A stretch of DNA of 64,000 nucleotides from UBA932 sp031548545 (GTDB lineage Bacteria; Bacteroidota; Bacteroidia; Bacteroidales; UBA932): the NCBI GenBank assembly GCA_031548545.1, contig JAVBQY010000007.1:124001-188000 (forward strand). Direction: 5' to 3'. Positions 17,172 to 25,017 of this stretch are shown one piece after another. Position 1 is the stretch's first letter; each line of letters opens with the position of its first letter. Under the pieces are notes generated by a model that did not search any database, was not told the origin of the DNA, and was given only the letters and a program-made list of their open reading frames with translations. The translations under genes and the position numbers were made by a program.

Positions 17172-19277
17172 ATGAAAAAAACAGTACTTGTAATGACTAT
17201 TGCAGCTTTAGGACTGGGCGGCTGTCAACCCAAGGCGGATACTAATCCGCTGTTGGCCGAGTGGACAACGCCTTTCGGCACTCCGCCTTTTGATCAGATT
17301 AACTTAGAGCATTATATGCCGGCGATCGAAGAGGCCATGCGCCAGCAAAAAGCCGAGGTGGACGCCATCGTGAACAACACCCAGGCGCCGGATTTTGCCA
17401 ATACCATTGAGGCTTATGACAATTCCGGGCGGCTCTTGTCACGCATCATGCCTGTGTTCTCCGGTATCAGCTCTGCCAATACCAATCCCGAGATGCAGCA
17501 AATGGAGCGGGAACTTTCACCTAAAATGACGGCCCATAATGATGATATCCGCCTGAACGAAGGCCTTTTTCTGCGCGTGAAAGCCGTATATGAGCAACGG
17601 GAGCAATTAGGGCTGGACGCCGTTCAGCTGCGCTTGCTGGAAGAAATGTATAAAGATTTCGAGCGTTCCGGCGCCAACCTCAGCCCTGATAAAAAAGATG
17701 CGCTACGCAGCCTGAATACCGAGATTTCCGACCTGCAGACCCGTTTCGGACAAAATGTACTGGCCGAAACAGCCGCATTCAAACTGGTGGTAGACAATGA
17801 GGCGGATCTTTCCGGCCTTTCCTCCTCCTTTGTGACAGCCGCTGCCGGCCGCGCGGAGAAAGACAGCCTGTCCGGAAAATGGGTATTTGGCCTTGACAAT
17901 CCCAGTGTAATGCCTTTTCTGCAATACAGTGATCATCGCGCGTTGCGCCGTCAAATGCTTAGTGCCTACCTGAACCGGGCCAATAACAACAATGCGAATG
18001 ACAATAAAGACGTTGTACGCCGGCTGGTGAGCCTCCGCCTTGAAAAGGCGAAATTAATGGGCTATGCCACCTATGCGGACTTTATACTGGAAGACCGGAT
18101 GGCCAAGAATGCTGCGAATGTATATGATCTACTGGATCAGCTTTGGACGCCGGCCATGAAAGTGGCCGGGCAGGAAGCAGAAGCCTTGCAGCAAATGATG
18201 GCGGCCGGGAACGTTTCCGGTACGTTGGAGGCCTCGGACTGGCGTTACTACAGTGAAAAGGTGCAGAACGAAAAATACAGCCTGAATGAAGCAATGCTTC
18301 GTCCGTATTTCCAATTGGAAAATGTGCGCGATGGCATCTTCTATGTATGCCAACGGCTTTATGGCATTACATTTGCCCCGTTGACAGATATTCCCCTGCC
18401 TACGGAGGAATCCGCCGCTTTTGAATGTAAAGACGCCGACGGTTCACACCTTGGCATCCTCTATTTGGATATGTTCTCCCGTCCGGGCGCCAAGCGTCCG
18501 GGGGCCTGGTGCGGCCGTTATCGCCCGCAAGGCTACGAAAACGGACAGCGGATAGCTCCGCTGGTAACCATTGTCTGCAATTTTACCCGGCCGGTGGGCG
18601 ATGAGCCCGCCCTCCTGAGCCCCGATGAGGCGGAAACTTTCTTTCATGAATTCGGCCATGCCCTGCATGGTTTGTTTAGCAATGTGCGTTATAAGGGCAT
18701 TGCCGGTACGCCCCGTGACTTCGTGGAATTGCCTTCGCAGATTATGGAACACTGGTGCTTTGAGCCCGAAGTGCTGAAACACTACGCCAGGCACTATCAG
18801 ACCGGGGAGGTTATTCCCCAGGAGTTGATAGATAAGATGGATGCTTCCGGCAAATACGGTGAGGGTTTCAAGACCGTCGAATACCTCGCGGCCTCCTACC
18901 TGGATATGGATTACCATGTTCTTCCCTTGGTTCCGGCCGGTCTGGATTTGACCGCCTTTGAAGCGGAACAGTTAAACCGGAAACGCGGATTGATGAACCA
19001 GATTCCTCCGCGCTACCGTTCAACCTACTTCAGTCACAGCATGGGTGGCGGTTATACGGCTGGTTATTATAGCTATATATGGGCGGAAGTGCTTGATTGT
19101 GATGCTTATTCTGCTTTTAAAGAAACCGGTGATATCTTTAATCAGGCGGTGGCTTCCGGTTTCCGTAAAAATATTTTGGAGCGCGGCGGTGAAATGGATG
19201 CTATGCAAATGTATTTGAATTTCAGGGGTAAAGCTCCTGTTATAGCTCCTTTATTGGAAAACCGGGGCTTGAAATAA
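17172..19277 (+). CDS. M3 family metallopeptidase (peptidyl-dipeptidase Dcp-like), lipoprotein
   Basis: 701 residues. The N-terminus MKKTVLVMTIAALGLGGC is a lipoprotein signal with the lipid cysteine at residue 18, so this is an envelope-anchored form of the oligopeptidase A/Dcp family. The M3 zinc motif HEFGH lies at 492-496 (FFHEFGHALHGLFS), with the downstream glutamate ligand in DFVELPSQIMEHW. The C-terminal substrate-binding tyrosine region is visible (RYRSTYFSHSMGGGYTAGYY). Size and arrangement match Dcp. It probably trims dipeptides or short oligopeptides in the periplasm, which fits the M16 peptidase lipoprotein nearby. It lies 41 bases after tex and is followed by a strong terminator. 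Confidence 0.93.
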   Translation: MKKTVLVMTIAALGLGGCQPKADTNPLLAEWTTPFGTPPFDQINLEHYMPAIEEAMRQQKAEVDAIVNNTQAPDFANTIEAYDNSGRLLSRIMPVFSGISSANTNPEMQQMERELSPKMTAHNDDIRLNEGLFLRVKAVYEQREQLGLDAVQLRLLEEMYKDFERSGANLSPDKKDALRSLNTEISDLQTRFGQNVLAETAAFKLVVDNEADLSGLSSSFVTAAAGRAEKDSLSGKWVFGLDNPSVMPFLQYSDHRALRRQMLSAYLNRANNNNANDNKDVVRRLVSLRLEKAKLMGYATYADFILEDRMAKNAANVYDLLDQLWTPAMKVAGQEAEALQQMMAAGNVSGTLEASDWRYYSEKVQNEKYSLNEAMLRPYFQLENVRDGIFYVCQRLYGITFAPLTDIPLPTEESAAFECKDADGSHLGILYLDMFSRPGAKRPGAWCGRYRPQGYENGQRIAPLVTIVCNFTRPVGDEPALLSPDEAETFFHEFGHALHGLFSNVRYKGIAGTPRDFVELPSQIMEHWCFEPEVLKHYARHYQTGEVIPQELIDKMDASGKYGEGFKTVEYLAASYLDMDYHVLPLVPAGLDLTAFEAEQLNRKRGLMNQIPPRYRSTYFSHSMGGGYTAGYYSYIWAEVLDCDAYSAFKETGDIFNQAVASGFRKNILERGGEMDAMQMYLNFRGKAPVIAPLLENRGLK

Positions 19278-19303
19278 AGCCTGCCGGTTGGCTGAATATT
19301 TTG

Positions 19304-19335
19304 AGGGCGCGGATATCGCGCCCTTATCTTTTTTT
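19304..19335 (+). terminator. Intrinsic terminator after the M3 peptidase gene
   Basis: GGGCGCGGATATCGCGCCC forms a GC-rich perfect hairpin and is followed by TTATCTTTTTTT. Confidence 0.85.
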
Positions 19336-19364
19336 GGTTATTCACAGTATTTTACTTATATTTG
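19333..19364 (+). promoter_or_regulatory. Bacteroidetes promoter (TTTG-N20-TATATTTG) for the 19388 gene
   Basis: TTTG at 19333-19336 and TATATTTG at 19357-19364 are separated by 20 bases, the classic -33/-7 spacing. Transcription would begin near 19371, 17 bases before the start codon. The -33 element uses the T-run of the preceding terminator. Confidence 0.75.
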
Positions 19365-19387
19365 TAAGAGAAAAACCAACCCTTTAG

Positions 19388-20929
19388 ATGAAGAAAAAAA
19401 TCGCATTTTTTTTATTATCAGTGTTTTTACTGGTAAGTGCGGTGGCATGTTTTGATAAAAAGGATTTTGCCTTTGATAAGTTCAGCACTTCCAATATCGA
19501 ACCCACCCTGCACATTCCCTTATTCAGGGATTCTATTTTTTTAGCTGCCGGTACGAACATTAAATATGAGGGAGACCTGGCCGCCTTATATTTTCCGGTG
19601 AGTAATATTGCCCTGCCGGATACGGATGAGTTGTTTTCCCTGCCCGGTGCATCGGCTACCGGATCCGGTAACTTGGCCGCTCCGGGGACTCTTACCCTGC
19701 CGGTCCTTCCGCTCGCCTTTTCTTTTACAAACGGAGAACTGATAGACAGTATTCATATCCAACAACTATCATTGCGCCTTACCGTAAATGCAGCTTTTTC
19801 ATCCACCTATACACTCTCCTTCCCTGGCCTGAAACCGGCAGCCTCTCTGACGCTTGTGGTGCCGGCAGGTACTAATACCACGGTGAGCGGCTCCATCAGC
19901 GGATGCCTGGCCCTGGTCAATGATGCGATTCAGGTAGTTCCTGTGATTGCTTCGTCTGTGGGGAGCGGAAACTTTTCGTTCCGTCTGGAGTTGCTCTCCG
20001 GGGATGCCCTGCAGGCCGCATTCGGTTATTTCGGACAACATATTAAAAATCAGGAAAGCAAGATCAGTATAGGTGCTTTTGATAAAATTTCGGGCACCTG
20101 TGATGTGGAGGCTGCTTACTTTGCCCTGGAAGCCACTAATGCTACCGGGGTTCCTGTGGCTTTGTCCCTGCAAAAGATACAGGCCGGTAGTCCTAAGGCC
20201 GGAACCGTAACGGTGAATGATGTCGGCACGGTGACGGTGGCTGCCGCTACCCAGCCCGGCGCTACGGTGAAAACTCAGGGAAGAATAGGCGGCCCTATGC
20301 TCTCGGATTTTGTGAATAAATTGATCAGCGGTAATTTGAAAGACGCCTATTTTACATTTTCTTCTACAACTAACCCTGGCGGAAATAACCCCGCACAGCG
20401 AAATTTTATCGTTCCCGGAGCGGCCCTCAATGCCGGGGGCGAAGTGATCATCCCCTTGAAGTTGGCCATGCAGGACCTGCTGGTAGTCGATACCCTGGCT
20501 ATTCAATTCCCTCAGTACGAAATCAAATCTATGGGCGCCAAGTTGCATACGGAAAATTATATGCCCGTATCCCTGGATCTGCAGGCGGTGTTGCTGGACT
20601 CCACCGGAAAGGTTATGTATAAAACCAGTCCGGCCATGCGCGATACGTTATTTGTATTTCCTTATCCGGTGAGTGTGAGACCGGCCGATGTGGACCTGTC
20701 TACGGGCCTGGCTATTGCCCCCAGGGTGCAGAATTTCGACCTGATCCCTATGGATACGGGTACGGTAAAGAATTTGAAGAAGGCGCGTTTTTTACAGATA
20801 AGGCTGGAAGTGAAATCACCTGGTGCGGCAGCAGATCGCAAAGTGCGGATAGTTTCCGGAAATTATGTAAATGTAAGGGTGGGAGTAGAGGCGCAGGTGA
20901 AGTATGATGATATTAAAGACGACTTTTAA
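19388..20929 (+). CDS. Uncharacterised envelope lipoprotein
   Basis: 513 residues; I do not recognise a named domain. The N-terminus MKKKIAFFLLSVFLLVSAVAC looks like a lipoprotein signal with a somewhat atypical lipobox (AVA-C, cysteine at residue 21). The mature part is rich in beta strands with alternating Ser/Thr/Val/Ala stretches (LRLTVNAAFSSTYTLSFPGL, TLVVPAGTNTTVSGSISG) and repeated beta-sandwich-like character. The C-terminus (NYVNVRVGVEAQVKYDDIK) is amphipathic. It overlaps or nearly abuts the DUF5723 outer-membrane protein gene (19 bases from its stop to the preferred start), so the two are probably expressed together from the 19333 promoter and may work together at the outer membrane. 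Confidence 0.75.
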   Translation: MKKKIAFFLLSVFLLVSAVACFDKKDFAFDKFSTSNIEPTLHIPLFRDSIFLAAGTNIKYEGDLAALYFPVSNIALPDTDELFSLPGASATGSGNLAAPGTLTLPVLPLAFSFTNGELIDSIHIQQLSLRLTVNAAFSSTYTLSFPGLKPAASLTLVVPAGTNTTVSGSISGCLALVNDAIQVVPVIASSVGSGNFSFRLELLSGDALQAAFGYFGQHIKNQESKISIGAFDKISGTCDVEAAYFALEATNATGVPVALSLQKIQAGSPKAGTVTVNDVGTVTVAAATQPGATVKTQGRIGGPMLSDFVNKLISGNLKDAYFTFSSTTNPGGNNPAQRNFIVPGAALNAGGEVIIPLKLAMQDLLVVDTLAIQFPQYEIKSMGAKLHTENYMPVSLDLQAVLLDSTGKVMYKTSPAMRDTLFVFPYPVSVRPADVDLSTGLAIAPRVQNFDLIPMDTGTVKNLKKARFLQIRLEVKSPGAAADRKVRIVSGNYVNVRVGVEAQVKYDDIKDDF

Positions 20930-20948
20930 CGAAAAGGTTTGCTACGGT

Positions 20949-22235
20949 ATGAAAAAAAATATTTTTCTGATAGGTTTCCTGCTTTTATTCCTGCTACCGC
21001 TATCGTCAAGCGGGCAGGAGAGCACCTTGCTGCACTTTATGAAGCAGTCGCCCCAGTCACTACATTCTAATCCGGCGAATCTGACGATTGACTCTACTAC
21101 CCGTTATTACTTCGGTATTCCGTTCTTTTCCAATATCAGTATAGACCTGAATAGTAGTTTTGCATACTCGGATTTGTTCTTACGCAATATGAATACGGAC
21201 TCTATTTTTCTGAACCGGGATGTAATCAACCGACTCGGAGATAAAAGCCGTATAGCAGAGGATGTATCCTACGAACTACTTTCTTTTGGTATTGCTTTCG
21301 GAAAGTCCAATATGATCACCTTTTCCCTTTCTTCCAAGGCTTTTACTTCTGTTGGGGTGCCTAAGGATTTGGCCGTCTTATTGTTTGACGGTAATATCCC
21401 GGGCGAAACCCTGGGGGTTCAGACCAATGTGAACGGATCAGCTTATGTGGAAGCGGCCTTAGGCTTTAGCCGCAGGCTTAACGATAACTGGACCCTGGGC
21501 CTGAGGGCGAAGTACCTGCTGGGGATAGCCAATGCCTATGCCGATAATATGCAGGCGTCCATTTATACAGGTACGGATAATTACGGTATGACCATGAGTT
21601 CCGATGCCCGTGTGGAGACCTCTTACGTAAATTGGCAGGAGGATCCATTCCGGAACTATGGTGCCGGTTTTGACCTGGGGCTTTGTTATAAAACGCCTAT
21701 TCCCGGATTGGAAGTGAGCCTTAGTATGATAGACTGGGGCTGGATCAACTGGAGTACGAACCGCCGGACCTATACCAGCCATGTAAATAACGGCGCTTAT
21801 ACCTTTAACGGGTTAACGGACCTGAACGGTAGTTTCGAGGCGGTGCTTGATACCCTGAGTAAGGTGTTTAATTATAAGGAAACAACGGGTGGTGATAGTT
21901 ATGTTGCCAGCCTGCCGGGGAAAATCTATGCCGGTCTTTCTTATAACCTTACACCGCAGGATAAGTTTGGATTTTTATTTAGTACCCGCGCCCTGCATAA
22001 TTTTGAACGCACCACCTTCGGTGTGATGTACAGCCGGCAAATCGGCAATTGGTGTACGGTGGCTGCCGGTAATAACTTTATGATAGACCGTCTCTTCAAC
22101 CCATCGTTGGCCGTTTTGTTTGAGGCCGGGGTTTGTCAGTGGCACCTGGCGGTAGAGAACCTGTCTAATTTTTATGTGAAAGATGTACAGTCTGCTAATA
22201 TTCAGATAGGAATGACAATCAATGTACATAAATAA
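20949..22235 (+). CDS. DUF5723-type outer membrane beta-barrel protein
   Basis: 428 residues from ATG 20949, which gives a clean signal peptide (MKKNIFLIGFLLLFLLPLSS, cleavage near SSG-Q) and has GAAAAGG upstream. An in-frame ATG at 20904 would add 15 non-signal residues read from the preceding gene. After cleavage comes LLHFMKQSPQSLHSNPAN, the motif typical of the Bacteroidetes DUF5723 family (M.Q..Q...NPA), then many amphipathic strands with aromatic ends (WTLGLRAKYLLGIANAYA, GLEVSLSMIDWGWINW), consistent with an outer-membrane barrel. The function is unknown. No clear terminator follows. Confidence 0.8.
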   Translation: MKKNIFLIGFLLLFLLPLSSSGQESTLLHFMKQSPQSLHSNPANLTIDSTTRYYFGIPFFSNISIDLNSSFAYSDLFLRNMNTDSIFLNRDVINRLGDKSRIAEDVSYELLSFGIAFGKSNMITFSLSSKAFTSVGVPKDLAVLLFDGNIPGETLGVQTNVNGSAYVEAALGFSRRLNDNWTLGLRAKYLLGIANAYADNMQASIYTGTDNYGMTMSSDARVETSYVNWQEDPFRNYGAGFDLGLCYKTPIPGLEVSLSMIDWGWINWSTNRRTYTSHVNNGAYTFNGLTDLNGSFEAVLDTLSKVFNYKETTGGDSYVASLPGKIYAGLSYNLTPQDKFGFLFSTRALHNFERTTFGVMYSRQIGNWCTVAAGNNFMIDRLFNPSLAVLFEAGVCQWHLAVENLSNFYVKDVQSANIQIGMTINVHK

Positions 22236-22280
22236 TGAACTAACAAAAAAATAATAAATATCTTAAACCTAAACCGTATT

Positions 22281-23183
22281 ATGATTACTTCTTTTGACGA
22301 AATTTACGAAGCGCTGGCTAAAAAAACTAAGAAACGTGTTGTGGCAGCATGGGCTGTGGATGATCACACGATTAGCGCACTGGCTGCTGCTGTGGAGAGA
22401 GGATTTGTGGACGCCACGCTGGTGGGTGATCCGGAGATGATTAAAAAAGTGTGTGAGCATGAAAAAATAGATATGGGTATGTTCCGTGTGGTGGATATCC
22501 CCAACGAAATGCAAGCCATTTCCATGGCAGTGGAATTCATCAACAAGGGCGAAGGCGATGTGTTGATGAAGGGCTTGTGCAGCACGGACAAATACATGCG
22601 CGCCATTCTTAACAAGGAGAAAGGGCTCCTGCCTCCCAAGGCGGTATTGAGTCATGTGACGGTGATGTCTGTGCCGACCTATCATAAACTCCTGGTTGTA
22701 GGTGATGTAGCCGTGATTCCCGCTCCGGACCTTGGTCAGAAAGTAGCCATTACCAATTACGTTATCAATACGGCGAAAGCCCTTGGCATAGAAAAACCCA
22801 AAGTAGCGTTGTTAGCGGCTACCGAACAGATGTTACCCGGTATGCCGGCCTGTGTGGATGCGGCCATGATCGCTAAAATGGCAGACCGCGGACAGATCCA
22901 GGGCGCTTATGTTGACGGCCCATTGGCTATTGATGTGGCCATCAACCCCGAGGCTGTTGCTATCAAGAAACTGGGCGGCCCCGTTGCCGGCGATGCGGAC
23001 TGTCTCGTATTCCCCAACATTGAGAGCGGTAACGTCTTCTTCAAAACGGTTACTATCCTGGCCAAAGGTGAATTGGCAGCCATGGTAATGGGCGCCAAAG
23101 TGCCTTGTATCCTCACCTCACGCGGTGACAGCACCAAGAGCAAACTCAACTCAATCGCATTGGCTGCTTTGATGGCAAAATAA
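22281..23183 (+). CDS. ptb: Phosphate butyryltransferase
   Basis: 300 residues, the usual size for the phosphate acetyl/butyryltransferase family. It converts butyryl-CoA and phosphate to butyryl phosphate in the cytoplasm. Family signatures include LVGDPEMIKKV, GDVLMKGLCSTDKYMRAIL, LSHVTVMSVPTYHKLLVVGD, the VAIPAPDL-like region (VAVIPAPDLGQKVAITNYVI), and VDGPLAIDVAINPEA with GDADCLVFPNIESGNVFFK near the C-terminus. The butyrate kinase gene follows after 37 bases, which is the main reason to prefer butyryl- over acetyltransferase activity. Branched-chain acyl groups are also possible substrates. I see no dedicated promoter; an AT-rich 45-base gap precedes it. Confidence 0.93.
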   Translation: MITSFDEIYEALAKKTKKRVVAAWAVDDHTISALAAAVERGFVDATLVGDPEMIKKVCEHEKIDMGMFRVVDIPNEMQAISMAVEFINKGEGDVLMKGLCSTDKYMRAILNKEKGLLPPKAVLSHVTVMSVPTYHKLLVVGDVAVIPAPDLGQKVAITNYVINTAKALGIEKPKVALLAATEQMLPGMPACVDAAMIAKMADRGQIQGAYVDGPLAIDVAINPEAVAIKKLGGPVAGDADCLVFPNIESGNVFFKTVTILAKGELAAMVMGAKVPCILTSRGDSTKSKLNSIALAALMAK

Positions 23184-23220
23184 ATTTAATATTCAATTTA
23201 ATATTTTCAATATAGAAAAC

Positions 23221-24288
23221 ATGAGAATTCTCACAATCAACCCCGGCTCTACATCTACAAAAATCGCTGTTTTTGAAGATGATAAAAACATTTTTCAAAA
23301 AAATCTGCAGCATGATGCTGGCGATTTGAAACAATTTGCGATCATTACCGACCAGTTCGAGTTTCGTAAGAATACGATTCTTTCGCTATTGGAGGAAAAT
23401 AATTTTGACGTTAAAAGCTTCAATGCCGTAGTGGGCCGTGGAGGTATGATGCGTCCGCTGGCTTCCGGTACCTATGAAGTGAATGAAGCGATGAAGCGTG
23501 ACCTGGCCAGCCGTAAATACGGTGAACATGCCAGCAACCTGGGTGCATTGATCGCCGATGATATTGCCAAACAGATTCCCGGTTGCCGCGCTTTCATTGC
23601 AGACCCGGTGGTGGTTGACGAATTGCAGGATGTAGCCCGCATTGCCGGACATCCGCTCTTTAAACGCGTTTCCGCTTTCCATGCCCTGAACCAGAAAGCC
23701 ATTGCCAAGAAGCACGCTAAGGTAATGGGTAAGCCTTATGAATCCCTGAATCTTATTGTAGCCCACCTGGGTGGTGGTATTTCCGTAGGCGCACACTCCA
23801 ATGGTAAGGTCATTGACGTAACCAATGCGATTGACGGTGAAGGCCCCTTCTCTCCCGAACGCTCCGGCGGACTTCCTGCACTGCAGATGGCCTTATTATG
23901 CTTCAGCGGCGAATACACGCTTGACCAGATGCGTAAAATTATGACCGGCGCCGGTGGTATGGTGGCTCATCTTGGCACCAACCAATTCCAGAAAATCGAA
24001 GAAGAGATCATTCCTTCCGGAGATAAAAAAGCCGACCTCATTCACGAAGCTATGAGTTACAATATCGCAAAACATATCGGCTCTATGGCTACCGTGTTGA
24101 AAGGCAAAATTGACGGTATCCTGCTTACCGGTGGTATCGCATGGAATCCTTTGATGGTAACCCGTATTACGGAGAAAATTGACTTCCTGGCACCGGTAAC
24201 CGTATACCCCGGCGAAGACGAAATGGGCGCCCTGGCCGGTAACGGACTGGCTGTACTCCGCGGCGAAGCCCAGGCAATGACCTACTAA
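23221..24288 (+). CDS. buk: Butyrate kinase
   Basis: 355 residues, ASKHA superfamily. It converts butyryl phosphate and ADP to butyrate and ATP, completing the Ptb-Buk route. The N-terminal phosphate loop is RILTINPGSTSTKIAVFED. Further motifs are VVGRGGMMRPLASGTYEVN, the FIADPVVVDELQDVARI and HPLFKRVSAFHALNQKAIAK stretches, the AHLGGGISVGAHSNGKVIDV adenosine/phosphate motif, GPFSPERSGGLP and DGILLTGGIAWNP. All are well preserved, so the enzyme looks intact. Its immediate neighbour ptb supplies the substrate, so the organism can probably gain ATP from butyryl-CoA or branched acyl-CoA. Confidence 0.95.
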   Translation: MRILTINPGSTSTKIAVFEDDKNIFQKNLQHDAGDLKQFAIITDQFEFRKNTILSLLEENNFDVKSFNAVVGRGGMMRPLASGTYEVNEAMKRDLASRKYGEHASNLGALIADDIAKQIPGCRAFIADPVVVDELQDVARIAGHPLFKRVSAFHALNQKAIAKKHAKVMGKPYESLNLIVAHLGGGISVGAHSNGKVIDVTNAIDGEGPFSPERSGGLPALQMALLCFSGEYTLDQMRKIMTGAGGMVAHLGTNQFQKIEEEIIPSGDKKADLIHEAMSYNIAKHIGSMATVLKGKIDGILLTGGIAWNPLMVTRITEKIDFLAPVTVYPGEDEMGALAGNGLAVLRGEAQAMTY

Positions 24289-24295
24289 ATAATGT

Positions 24296-24388
24296 ATAAT
24301 GATTAATGAACAATGAATGATGAAGACAGTAACTAAATATATTAGCACATGGTTTTTATTGTTCATTGTTCATTGTTCATTGTGCACT
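24296..24388. repeat. Inverted TTCATTG/CAATGAA repeat spanning the LolA-like gene start
   Basis: Left arm 24304-24320 contains AATGAACAATGAATGATG. The right arm near 24357-24384 contains four TTCATTG-type units. The arms can pair around a ~36-base loop. The left arm includes the start codons of the next gene and the right arm encodes part of its signal peptide. Compare the related leaders at 26487, 36000 and 62560. Confidence 0.55.
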
Positions 24389-25006
24389 GCTCCTTTACAG
24401 GCACAGGATAGTGGCGCTTTCTTAAAGGCTTTCGTACAAAAAATGTCGGACGCTCCGGTGGCCTTCAACTTTACTTTTACTTATGAAAACCGGCAGAACG
24501 GCACTAAAGAGGAGCACCCCGGCTCCGCACTTTGTGATGGGGAGCGCTTCCGCATTCTGATGAAGGACGTGGAAGTCTATTGTGACGGAGAGACCAAGTG
24601 GGTCTACAATAAACAGGCCGATGAGCTCATGCTTTTTCCGGCTGCCGAAGCCCATGATATCACGGACAATCCCTTACAATATATACGGCAGCATGCAGAT
24701 GACTTTAAGTATAAATCCAAGGTACAACGTACTACGGAGCAGGCTAAGCCGGCGCTGCACTTAGACCTGCATCCGCGTGACAAAAAAGCCGTTTACATTT
24801 CAGTAGGCCTTACCGTGGCGGAGGCTACTTATTATCCCTTGCAGATACAATATACGTTGAAAGACGGGCAGCGCTACACCATTACCATTACAGATTTTGC
24901 AGCTGCTTCCGGCATCAAAGCGTCTACCTTTGTTTTTCCCAAACAAAAGTATCCGGACGCCGCGCTCATAGACCTCAGGAAAAAAGCCGGCAAATCAAAA
25001 GAATAA
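24317..25006 (+). CDS. LolA-like outer-membrane lipoprotein carrier protein
   Basis: 229 residues. A signal peptide (YISTWFLLFIVHCSLCTA, cleavage near LQAQ-D) is followed by a LolA-fold beta sheet: FNFTFTYENRQNG, ALCDGERFRILMKDVEVYCD, GETKWVYNKQADELMLFPA, then YKSKVQRTTEQAKPALHLDL and YPLQIQYTLKDGQRYTITI. This is the pattern of LolA/LolB-like periplasmic proteins that ferry lipoproteins, common as short paralogues in Bacteroidetes. Part of the signal peptide (IVHCSLCTA) is encoded by a TTCATTG repeat. ATG 24317 and 24320 are adjacent alternatives, and the start region can fold with the repeat. It lies 28 bases after buk and may be a separate unit. Confidence 0.8.
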   Translation: MMKTVTKYISTWFLLFIVHCSLCTAPLQAQDSGAFLKAFVQKMSDAPVAFNFTFTYENRQNGTKEEHPGSALCDGERFRILMKDVEVYCDGETKWVYNKQADELMLFPAAEAHDITDNPLQYIRQHADDFKYKSKVQRTTEQAKPALHLDLHPRDKKAVYISVGLTVAEATYYPLQIQYTLKDGQRYTITITDFAAASGIKASTFVFPKQKYPDAALIDLRKKAGKSKE

Positions 25007-25017
25007 GCATTATCCGC

